From Asterochloris sp. CNOR1 (lineage: Eukaryota > Chlorophyta > Trebouxiophyceae > Trebouxiales > Trebouxiaceae): a DNA stretch of 64,000 nucleotides. Shown here piece after piece: positions 1 to 9,516 of this stretch; the first letter of the stretch is position 1; every line of letters begins with the position of its first letter. Position numbers and translations under genes: made by a program. A model generated the notes under the pieces. The model saw only the letters and a list, made by a program, of their open reading frames with translations. It had not been told where the DNA came from and did no database searches. Location: contig OZ017763.1 in NCBI GenBank assembly GCA_963969365.1, positions 496,001-560,000 of the forward strand, written 5' to 3'.

Positions 1-67
1 GTAGATTGTGACACAGAAGCACAAAGTACGCCGGCTTGTCGCCTAAGTAGACGTCCTTGTTGCGCAG

Positions 68-3000
68 GAGCTGTCTGATGAGCAGGAGGCACCTGCCAGG
101 GCAGCCAAGCGGCCCAAAGCAGGCAAGGCAGCTGCCAAACGAAAGGGAGGCTCTGCAGCAGCAGAGGAAGAGGACTGGGCCAACTTTGTGTTCGAAGGAT
201 ATGGGAAAGACTTGTACAAGTGAGGCAGCTGGCTGAATCTGACTGCATGCTGGCCTGGGCATGGGAGCTTGTGCTTATGTGTCAAGTTGCTGGTACATTG
301 CACCTGCAGCGCAGCATTGTGCAATGAGGAGTAGGCTTTCCGGGTATGCTGCATTTTCATGCTCAAAGTGGTGCAATGACTGCTAGCTGGCACTGCTCCT
401 TGCCTGGACTGCAACTGTGGCGTGCAGCACCCAGCAAGCCATTCTGAGCCAAAACATCTTGCCTCGTCTTCTTGCCTTGCCAGACAACCATTGGATCTAG
501 GCCAGGACCTCTGCCTATCTGCTGTGATACACAGCAGCATCACCATCTGCAGGTCTTGGCTGTCAAAGGCCCTGCAGGATGCACAGGAGAGCTGCAGCAC
601 TGAGCCAATTGCCACAGAGCTTCATGCGCGCAGGACCTGCTGTCAGAGCTGGAGCCTGGCAGTTCCTCTCAGGCTGTCACTGATCGCCACACGCAAATGC
701 ACTTCAGGGATGACAATGATAGGGAGGCACTGGAGGCCATGAATGAGCTGGACAGGGAGATGGAGCTCATGGAGCGAGCTGACAGGCGAGATGCAGCCAT
801 TCAGCGAGCCAAGGCACTCAGGCAGCAGGAGCAGCAGGAAAAGGCAAAGGCCAAGGAGGTGTGCAGGGGAGGATGGCTGCAGTGTGGAGTAGGCTTTCAG
901 TGTTGCATTATATGTTGGGCATGAGGGCGCGCTCCAGCCATTCAGCCAGACGAGATCCTGAGGCCGCACAGCAGAGGACGGCCAAAGCCTCACTGCTGCG
1001 CAGTGCAGGGACTCTTCGATATGGCTCGCTTTGGCTTGCTTCAATTCAGCACCTTATTTTGCAGCTCAATTAAGCCAAAGTGGAGCCTCACCTATCAGCT
1101 TACCCACACCCTGCTACAATTCAGCACCACTTTGCAAGCCGGGCAACCTGAAAATTTTGCAAGCAGGCAGAGCGCCTGGCTGGCAACTTGGGGGCGCCTA
1201 CCTCCCGACTCACAGCATTCTTACCACTATGCTGTAGAAAATCGCCTCGCAAAGCAGTGCTGGCAGGGGGCGATGTGCACCAGACAAGCAGGCTGAATGC
1301 GTGCGTGCAGCACCTTGGCCAACCAAATTTCATCTGCATCTGTTGGCGTGCAAAGCGACAGGCGATGCTTAACAACAGGCTGAGGAGCAGCAGGCTGGGA
1401 GCCTAAGTGCGCGCCCCGCGGCAGGTGTTCTCACGAGACCCAATTTCCGACATGCAGCACAAGGGACAGACACAGCTGTGGCCGGCCTGGCTGGAGTCAA
1501 GAGCGCACTGCTGCAAGCAACACAGGCCAGCATCGACAGCCCGTCTGCCACTGTGCTGCAGGAGAAGGTCACGCAATACAGACATGAAACAGGGAGTCCA
1601 GGATGAAGCGGCAATGCTCCTGGCTGAGAGCCAGCAGCCCGGCACACTCTCTGCGCAACAAAGCAAAGGCTTCCTGCCTCTCTGGTGCAGGACAAGGTCA
1701 CCCGCCGCAAGGCTGAAAAGGAACAGCGAGCCCAGGATGAGCAGGCTGAGCGCCTGGCTGAGAACATGAGGTCCAGCACCCGCGAGAAGAATGTGAGCCG
1801 CGACAGGAAGAGTGCGGCAGCGGCGCTGAAGGAGGCCACTCAGAAGAAGAAGAAGCAGGCTGCACAGGCTGAGAAGTGAGTGTATGGCTCTCTGAGGAGG
1901 TGGGGTGTTGAGGGCTGTGTATGATCAGGGCGCTCAAGCCAGCACAAGTCGTCAGCCAGAAGTGCTTGTGGAAGAGTGTGCATTGGTGTAAACAGCAAGG
2001 CAATGCCGCGCCTGAGACCGGGAAAGTGAGGAGCAGGAAGTGGGCACCAGTCACGCATTGACTGACAGGATGAAGGCAGAGCCAGATGGACTGGCAACAC
2101 GGTCTTGCAATGAGATGCATTCAGCCTGTACAGCTGCAAGCCTAGCATGTAGCCCTGCCATGCCGATGGAGTCTGAGGCATCCCAGCAAGGTTCTGTGTG
2201 GTGGCTCGAGGAGGGGCTGTCAGACGGCAAAGATTAGTCTGAAACTTTATTTGGACAGATTGCAGGAAAGAGCACTGCAAAGGTGCTGTAAGGCTAGCCT
2301 GACAGCCTCAGAGGGACATGTGAGTGCAGTGCTTGGACTGTTTGCTGATGTGGTGCAGGAAGGGTTTGTGCAATGCTGTGTGGAGCGTCTCTGACAGCAT
2401 CATGGCGGCTACATCTGAGATAGTGGGGGCCACTGAAGTGATGTGATCCATGCTGCAAGAAGGGGCAGCGCGAGGCTGCTGCCGAGTGCAAATCTGACAG
2501 TGGCAGAGGCTGCTGTGAGGCAATAGCAAAAAGACCGTTGTCTGCGCAGGAGCATGGGCATGTGCATGGCAGCTGCCCACCTGAGATGTTAAATGCCAAT
2601 CCTGTTTGCCATGCTGCAGGGAGGATGCCACAACTGCTGGAGGGCAGCCCGCTGCCCTTCAGGGGTAGCCTTCTTACACACACAGGGTGTCAGCCGTCCA
2701 CCCAAGTGCTTTGCAGGAAGGGGCGCCGCAAGGCTGCTGCTGGGAGTGACTCTGATTACAGTGAGGACGAGGCAATCAGTTCAGCCTCTGAGGACGATGC
2801 CAGCAATGACGAGGTCATGTCTGAGGGCAACCAGTCTGAAGGTGGGCCACTGATGGTGGGCATGAGATCTCTTGGATGGTGTGGCTGCTTCGTTCTGGGC
2901 AAACAAGCAGACAAATGCCTGCACTCAGCAATCAGGTATACCAGCTCAACCTCAGAGGATGCTGCCAGCAATGGCGAGGCCATGTCTGAGTGTCACTGGT

Positions 3001-6000
3001 CTCAATGTAGTGGGTCCATCAGCGACCTTGGCCAGACGGCAGCTTTATGGGCAGACCGTGGTCTGCAGGGCTGCGGTGTATCTGGTCTTACTGTCCGGGG
3101 GCGGCCAGCCCACAGGTGGGGATCAATACAGTTGAGGTGACACAGGTGAAAGCGGAGCTCAGTGTCTAAGGCATTGCCGCCAGTGATGATCAGGCCATCT
3201 CTGGATGCAAACCAATGTGAATGCAAAGCGTGTGCCTCTTCACCTGATGGCAGTTGCAGGTGCTGCAAAACATGTCAGCAGGCATGGTGGCCAGCCAGCA
3301 TGATGATCAGTCCGGGAGGCCTCATCTGGCATGTTGAGTCCCTGGTCCACATATATTTGGAAGCTGCTGAGACTTGGCAGCGGTGTCACCTGGGTTCACC
3401 ACTGCAACAGACGCTGCTATGCTACCACACTGCCTTGCAGACTGGCCACTGCTGCACTATCTCACGAACCTGTTTGTTTCATTTGTGAGTGCCTCCTGCT
3501 GTCTTCAGACTGCAGCTGCCTCACACCCTCTGCCTTGCCTGCAGGTGCTTTCATTGATGATGACCGCAGTGAGGGAGAGGTGGAGCCTGACAGGGAGGAG
3601 GCACATCATGCCGCTGATGACGTAAGTACTGAACTGGAGGATGTTGCCAGCTCAGGCAATAAGTCGCTCGAGTGGGTGTAACTGGCAGCGCAGCATGGGA
3701 AAACTCACTGGCCGTGCTGATGGACTCGCTACCATCTCTGGCCGTTCAAGTTCTTGTGGGGTGAGAGATTGACACTGACAAGAAAGGGGCCCATCATGCA
3801 GCTGGCAATGTAAGTACTGCTTGCTAAAGCACACAGCCTGCTCAGTGGACATGGAATAGGCTGAACAGGGATGCTGGTGGAAAGCAGAGGCTGACAGTGA
3901 GAACACACCAGCAGCTGATGATGTGAGCACTGCTCTGGTACACATTTGTAGTTGCACAGGGCCTGTGGGGCCTGCAAACAACTTACTTAATGTGAAGGCA
4001 AGAGGAGGCAAACATGCAGTTGATGACATGGCCAGCAATGCTGTTTTCGTTGCAAAGGACACCCTCCATGCTGGACGGCAACGGCACTGCTACTTCTGCA
4101 CTCCAGCAGAAGCACTTTCCCTCTGACCCAAAGCTGTTGTAGAGGCATGGGTGGCAGCCACAGTGCCTGAGGTGCCAGGCTCCGAAGTTCATGCAGCTCC
4201 CCAGCTTACAAGCACCCAGTTTACATGCAGAAGTGGCGGCCTCAGGCATGAGATGCTGAGCATCGGAGGGCAAACTGCCCTTCAGCTGCCCACATGTACG
4301 ACTCACAGTGCATTGCATCCCTCTGCAGGAGGCGGAGGTGGCCGCTTCAGTGCATGAGCTGCTCAGCATCCAGGTGCGGCGCCACAAGCTGGAGCAGTGG
4401 GTGAACGAGCCCTTTTTTGAGGAGACGCTGCGCGGCTGCGTGGTACGGGCTGCCCTGCATGGGCGCTACCACATGGCACTGGTTGTGGATGTGAAGGAGC
4501 AGACAGGGACCCACAGGTGAGCTTTGACTGCAGCCAAAGCTCTGCTGACAGCTCTGTCATATCCTTGCTTGTCTCTCTCTGGGCCAAGGCTGTCTGGTGT
4601 GCATCCCAATGCCTCGGTTGTGGACATGGAGGAGCAGGCAGGAACTCACATCTATGGGGTTGCTCAACAGGATAGGACGGGCCTGCAAGGCAGCTGCAGG
4701 GCTGCAGACGCTTCCTCTCAGGGCTAGCTGCTGCAGGGCCCCAATGAGATGCTTTTACAGAGCACCAGCCACTCAGAAAGCTGACACTGCGGCGTCCTGC
4801 AGGGATATGGGCCAACGCATCCACTACCCCTACCCCTTTGGCAAGGGCGTCACCCACAAGGTGCTTAGCATTCAGAAGGGCGCTGAGACGCGGGCCTGCC
4901 CCATGTCAGTGGTGTCCAACTCGCACCTAACGGAGCAAGAGGTGCAGGACTTCATCAAGTGAGAAGAGAAAAGCGTCAACGTGGGCTGCATGCTCACATG
5001 CTGATGCAGCAGCCCAGGTGCCACAGACCGGTTGCATGACTCACTGCTTGTCACAGGGTCGTGTTCAGCGTTGGGTGCTTGGCTGTGCAGGTCCAGCCAG
5101 AAGGCAGGCGAACGTGACATCACGCGCTCTCATGTGGAGCAGGCGAGAGCCTTGCTCAAGAAGGCGGCCAGGTGAGACTTAGGGTCCCTGGCAGTGGCTA
5201 GTGCCCCACATGGACAGCGGCGTGCCAACCTTAAGCAGCTCCAGGTCGTGACTTGAGACAGCCTGCAGTCATCAACACTTTGCTCGCGTGAAGAGGCCAT
5301 GGCGCCAGTCCTCGGCACGGCGCCCTTTTGTGATGCCAGCACTGCTTGGGTCAGCTGGGTGGTGCATACACTCATTCAGCCAGTCTCAATGGGCACGCTT
5401 CCTTTGCCCTACAGCTGTGTGTACACAGCAGAGGGACATCCTGAAAAGCATGGAGCGCAGAGCACCTCATTGACAGGCGCTTTTGTGTACCAAACAGGCG
5501 CCTTCATGTACAAACTGCTTGTCCTGCACCCTGCAAGCCCAGCAACAGATGGAGACGAGCAATACTTCTGCACCCTGCAGCCAAAACAGCCACGCAGTGA
5601 GAGACGGCTGTACTCGTGACACCCTGCACCTTGAGCCACGAAGCCCTGGCTGCCCACCCATGCCCGTCCTGCCCTGCAGCTATGTCTACACCGCTGAGGA
5701 CGTCCAGAAAATGGTGGAGCGCAAGCGCCAGCAGGGTGGGGCGAAGCTCAATTCGACTGCAGAGGAGGCCAGGCTGCGGCGGCTGCTGGAGCACGCGACC
5801 GAGAGCGTTGGGAGATCACGGGGAGACGAGGAGCAGGCCATGCACCAGGAGGAGGTCGATGCGTGAGTTCTCAAGCCTGCTGGCTGGCTGGCACAGACAG
5901 TGTCACAGAGGCTGGCGGTCTGATATGCCCCCTGTGCCACAGGCTGCCTCAGCCATCAAAACACTGCTGACTGCATGTGCACAGTACGCAGAGCAGCATG

Positions 6001-7680
6001 CCCAGAAGCTTCCCCTGCACGTCCTTGCTTGCAACACAGCTCATCCACACCTTTGAGATTAAGTGGACATAGACTTTGTGAAGGCTCTCCGTACCATGGC
6101 ATGCTGCTGCCCTATGAAGTGTCACCAGTAACAAGCAGGCTGCAGCAGCGGCTGGACTCCCTGCTGGAGCTTTGTGCACGGCACGCAGGGCAGCGAGCTC
6201 AGAAGCCCTCCTGTATGGCAGATATTCAGCTGACAGGCGACATCTGTATATGTCTCTTGTGCTGTGCAGGCTGCAGCAGCAGCTGGACGCACTGCTGGCA
6301 GCTCGCGCACAGCAGGCAGAGCAGCGAGCCCAGAAGCCCTCCCGCCTCGCTGGCCTGGCCAATGTCAACCGTCGTAACGCAGCCATCAACTTCCAGAATG
6401 CGATGAAGAACGTAGGCAGTGCGCCCGCCAACCAAAAGGTGGGCTGCCTCCCTTGAGACTGGCAGCAATGCTGCTCAGAAGGGCTCGGAGGGCGTCACCC
6501 AGCTGGAAGCTCTTAACGTATCAGCTTTGAAATGTGCGGCTTGGGCACGTCAGACAGGGTTGCTAAATTGGGGTTGCGTTTTGGCCAGTGGTCTGAGCAG
6601 GCAGCAGGGCACATGCCTTCGCGTACCACGTGCCCCCCATGCATCACCGCGCTCCACGGCTGTGGATCCCTGGTCCTCCGTCACGGCTGACTAGGCATGG
6701 GCGCACTGCCTGTGCCGCCGGGCACGAGCGCCAGGTTGCAGGGGGAGGGGCTCAGCCATGCGCACTCTGCTGGGTCTCTGCGCCAGATGCAAGCGCGGTC
6801 CCCAGCAGCATGCATGCATGTACCCTTGTCTCAAGGTGTCTGCCTAGCACTGATTTGCACGCTTCAGCGCGGGGGACCTGTCATGTGCAGGTGAACTCTT
6901 CTGGGTCCGATGCCTTCTCTCGACGCAAGACGCTCTCCAAGGTCTACTGGACGACCATCCCCAAGGCACAGAGGGACGCCATTGAAGCCGCAGGGAAGGC
7001 CGCTGGGCAGGAGGTGCAGGTCAATGCGGATGGGACAGCAGTGCTGTCCACCTCTGTGACAGGTGGGCTGACATGAGTGACTGGCTTTACTGATCGCCCG
7101 TACAGCAGGCTGCTCTGGACCGGGGCAGGAGCGCACCAAGGCTGCGTCAAGGGGTTGCTCCACAAGCAGCGGTCTGGAGCAGATGTGCATTATTGCAGTG
7201 CTGCTTCCAAAGCTGGGCAAGATGCCCTGGGATACCTTTCTCCAAGGCCTCTGGATGCCCTGGGATACCTTTCTCCAAGGCCTCTGGCTGCCCAACATAG
7301 ATATCTCCAAGATTGAGGGGCTGGTCACCATATAGGCTGGACTGCTTCCTGCAAAGTGCTCTAATCACGTGGCCAGGGCAGCATCAACTTTTCTCTCTGA
7401 GGCACTACCCTGCGATGCATGACTGCCCATGCCTGCAGGCTCTGTCGACATGTCCAAGATCGAGGAGGTGCCCATAGCCCAGGTCAGCACTAATGCAGCT
7501 GGCGAGGTCACCAAGCTTGACATTGACCTCTCAGTGCTGGGCAATGTTGACAAGGGACGCAGCCTGGTGAAGCAGCTGCTGGGGGGAGCATGGCGCCCCA
7601 ATCCACGCCTAGTGCCAGCTGACCTGACAAGTAAGAAGGTGCTGACTCTGGAGGAATACACCAAGCTGATGGGCATATGA
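68..7680 (+). CDS. RTF1: RTF1, Paf1-complex subunit (5' end outside window)
   Basis: RTF1 is a nuclear subunit of the Paf1 complex, which travels with RNA polymerase II and promotes H2B ubiquitination. Phase-consistent exons: 68-219, 708-858, 1691-1875, 2717-2841, 3545-3621, 4329-4516, 4803-4958, 5091-5171, 5680-5862, 6270-6438, 6891-7062, 7439-7680 (TGA), giving 626 residues in the window. The join of the first two exons gives DLYKDDNDREALEAMNELDR, the conserved block ahead of the lysine/glutamate helix. Exons 4-5 are acidic. The Plus3 domain (about residues 232-345) shows KLEQWVNEPFFEETLRGCVV and later VVSNSHLTEQEVQDF. A late block, NVNRRNAAINFQNAMKN, and the C-terminal tail also match plant VIP5-type proteins. 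The true N-terminus lies upstream of base 1. Its introns hold many decayed copies of its own exon edges, listed separately. Confidence 0.95.
2945..3015 (+). repeat. Echo of RTF1 acidic exon, 3' end
   Basis: This stretch lies downstream of the exon ending at 2841. It copies the exon's last 60 or so bases (the part encoding SSASEDDASNDEVMSEGNQ) with scattered substitutions, so that a related peptide, EDAASNGEAMSE, is still readable. It is intronic in the gene model because using it would break the phase to the next exon. Confidence 0.8.
3792..4050 (+). repeat. Donor-side echoes of RTF1 exon 3545-3621
   Basis: The exon ends GCTGATGAC followed by the donor GTAAGTACTG. Downstream, CAGCTGGCAAT+GTAAGTACTG occurs near 3800-3820 and GCAGCTGATGAT+GTGAGCACTG near 3909-3934. 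A weaker copy (GTTGATGACATGGCCAGC) lies near 4018. The first two copies keep an intact GT donor. Confidence 0.7.
4588..4660 (+). repeat. Echo of RTF1 Plus3 exon, 3' end
   Basis: This copies the last 70 or so bases of exon 4329-4516. GGTTGTGGACATGGAGGAGC corresponds to the exon's GGTTGTGGATGTGAAGGAGC, and AGGAACTCACATC corresponds to AGGGACCCACAGGTG. It lies in the intron between the two Plus3 exons. The donor is degraded here. Confidence 0.75.
5408..5462 (+). repeat. Acceptor-side echo of RTF1 exon 5680-5862
   Basis: CCCTACAGCTGTGTGTACAC and the bases after it mirror the true acceptor and exon start, CCCTGCAGCTATGTCTACAC. The echo then continues AGCATGGAGCGCAGAG where the exon has AATGGTGGAGCGCAAG. 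It lies upstream of the exon it copies and keeps the AG acceptor. Confidence 0.8.
5941..6225 (+). repeat. Two acceptor-side echoes of RTF1 exon 6270-6438
   Basis: Two degraded copies of the first 80 or so bases of the exon lie upstream of it. The nearer one (6136-6220) reads GGCTGCAGCAGCGGCTGGAC and ends CAGAAGCCCTCC like the exon. The farther one (5941-6020) is more diverged but keeps GCAGAGCAGCATGCCCAGAA. Divergence rises with distance from the exon. Confidence 0.85.
7221..7286 (+). repeat. Exact 33-bp tandem duplication in last RTF1 intron
   Basis: The 33-base unit beginning GATGCCCTGGGATACCTTTC and ending CCTCTG occurs twice back to back (7221-7253 and 7254-7286) with no mismatch. It is the youngest-looking duplication in the window and is followed directly by a decayed echo of the last exon. 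Confidence 0.98.
7286..7335 (+). repeat. Acceptor-side echo of last RTF1 exon
   Basis: GCTGCCCAACATAGATATCT, then CCAAGATTGAGGGGCTGG, parallels the start of the last exon (CTGTCGACATGT, then CCAAGATCGAGGAGGTGC). It lies about 150 bases upstream of that exon. Confidence 0.7.
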
Positions 7681-8104
7681 TCTGAGGCCCTTGGTATGAC
7701 TGCCTGTGACACAGTGCCCACCTGTTGATCCCAAACATAGTGCGTGAAAGCGTTCTGAGGTTCAGACACATGAAAGTTGAACATTGACAGGTGACCAGTG
7801 AGCGACTCTGTGTTACAGTTCAGCAATCAGATACCAAAGCACCTGAAAGCAGTAGCTGCGGATGCAAGGCGAGTCAGGAAAGGGCCATGATAGTCGTGCT
7901 CCTCGCCGCAACTCCAAACAAAACATGGGCTTGAACCCCTTACAGGCCTGTGAGCTCTGCAAGCACAGCACAGGTGCCTTCTGCTTGTTCAAAAGTGAAG
8001 CCTCGTCGACTGTGAACTCTTTTGTTACAGCTGCCTCCTCAAGTCAGAAGCAGGCGTGACTCTATGAGCGCTGCATGCATTGAGGCTAACAAAACTGTTG
8101 CTCC
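7681..8104. other. Intergenic region between convergent genes
   Basis: This is the tail-to-tail space between the RTF1 stop and the stop of the small minus-strand gene. No supported coding exon was seen. It holds the likely 3' UTRs and a minus-strand TGTAA at 8025-8029. Confidence 0.6.
8025..8029 (-). terminator. TGTAA poly(A) signal
   Basis: TTACA on the plus strand reads TGTAA on the minus strand, about 76 bases past the stop of the small gene ending at 8105. TGTAA is the usual chlorophyte polyadenylation signal, and the spacing supports that gene model. Confidence 0.5.
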
Positions 8105-9029
8105 TTAGCCGCCCCAGGCCATCACATTCCCTGTTCCCTGTGGGCCAAGAGTTCCTGTGCGTTCTTTTTCCAGCACGGCGGCCTGCAGAGGGATCTGCGC
8201 ATATTCAGCTTGACAACGGATGTCATGACTGGCTGCTGCTGCATCAGATGCAAGCCAAGCAGACAGACAAATGTGCCTCACCAGTTTTTCCTGAACGGAT
8301 TCAGCACGACAGGCTCGTCTGCAGATCAGCCAGGCACATCCTCATGGCAGTCAGGCCCCAGCACTCTTGTACCCAGCAATTTCTCAAGCAGCAGGTCTCT
8401 CTGCCATCACTGCACAGAGCGCTGCCAAACGGAGCATTTCTGTAGGGCTGGCTGCTGCTGAGCAGTCCTGCAGAGCTTCTGCAGAGCTGGCCTCACCAGG
8501 CGCCGCCTCCCGCGGCCAGTCATAGGAGCGCAGCTCTGTGGCCACCTTCCACGCAGGTGACATGGTGCACGGCAGCTCTGCAGGCAGCGCAAAGTCCACA
8601 TCAGCTGACATGGCACCATGCAGCTCTGCAAAGAGATATCAGACTCCACCCCAGTCAGGCTGAAAGGTGCAGCCGCTCTGCAGGTCATGTCACACTCAGA
8701 GACGGGCTGCAATGCAGCTCTGCGGGCAGGCCCAGCCTGCTGGCCTGCTGACATGAAGACACGCCCGGGCCAGGGCAGGCTGTCTGCCCTGACTCATCAC
8801 GGTAACAGAGAATCCATCTGCAATGTCTGTGCAAAGGACACTGCATGTTGTTGCCAGACCAGCACAACCCAAAGGCAGGCTTCACTGTATCACCTTTGGA
8901 CGCAAGACCCATTGCAATCCTGGCTTTGTACAGCACTGCAGCCAGGCAAAGGCCTGTGGCTACCCCCAGCACCACCTTGCTGCCCTTCACGCCCTCTGGT
9001 AGGATTCTCCTGAGTGCAAGCAGGGACAT
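8105..9029 (-). CDS. Small single-TM protein, unrecognised (116 aa)
   Basis: Three exons close in phase: 9029-8894 (ATG), 8577-8497 and 8238-8105 (TAA), 351 nt in all. The protein begins MSLLALRRILPEG. A hydrophobic helix at about residues 18-33 (KVVLGVATGLCLAAVLY) is followed by a soluble part with a SYDWPRE motif, and the protein ends GTGNVMAWGG. A short basic N-terminus before one helix would suit an organelle inner-membrane protein, but no transit peptide is obvious. A minus-strand TGTAA lies 76 bases past the stop, and echo copies of the exon-2 acceptor lie upstream of it as in the other genes here. I do not recognise the family. The acceptor of the last exon is the least certain point. 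Confidence 0.6.
8590..8745 (-). repeat. Acceptor-side echo array of exon 8577-8497
   Basis: Reading the plus strand, units with CATGGCACCATGCAGCTCTG (8609 on), GTGCAGCCGCTCTGCAGGTC (about 8664 on) and CTGCAATGCAGCTCTGCGGG (about 8706 on) repeat the junction CATGGTGCACGGCAGCTCTG found at the true exon start. In gene direction these are three decayed acceptors upstream of the real one. Confidence 0.6.
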
Positions 9030-9516
9030 GTCAGCACTGCCTGTTATACAGCTCATCTCTGTGCAAGCCCATTCAAGGCTGTAGGGCCACAGCAGCAGAG
9101 CGGGGTGGCTCAATCGCCAGAGCTCACCCCCAACAGCAGCCATTGCTGCCAGATGTACAGATGCTATAGACACACACTTGAACGCATCTCACCATGACAG
9201 CAACTGGTCCTGTCATTTGCAGCAGCTGGGCAGACGGAGACACAACATGCAGTGCAAGATGGGCTCTCACCTGTGTGGCCAGAAATCTTTGTCATACAAC
9301 AGGATTGGCGGGATGTGAGAGCCAGTCGGCAGTTTGGCTGCAGCCTCGTGCAATGCTGGGGGCAGCTGAGGCCATGCAGCACTCATCCTGACAGCCTACA
9401 CCCTTCCTGTGCCTGTGGCTGACCCTTTTGGACTGCTGACAAGGACGGAAAACCTTGAACTGACAGCTCATGACAGAAGCAGTGCGTCTTCAAGTTGCAG
9501 CATTGCTGAAGCAAGT

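Noticed and set aside
8894-9029. TM segment as a duplicated last exon of the TPR gene
   Set aside because: It resembles the 9517-9626 TM exon weakly, but it starts with its own ATG and joins in phase to two downstream exons, so a separate gene fits better.
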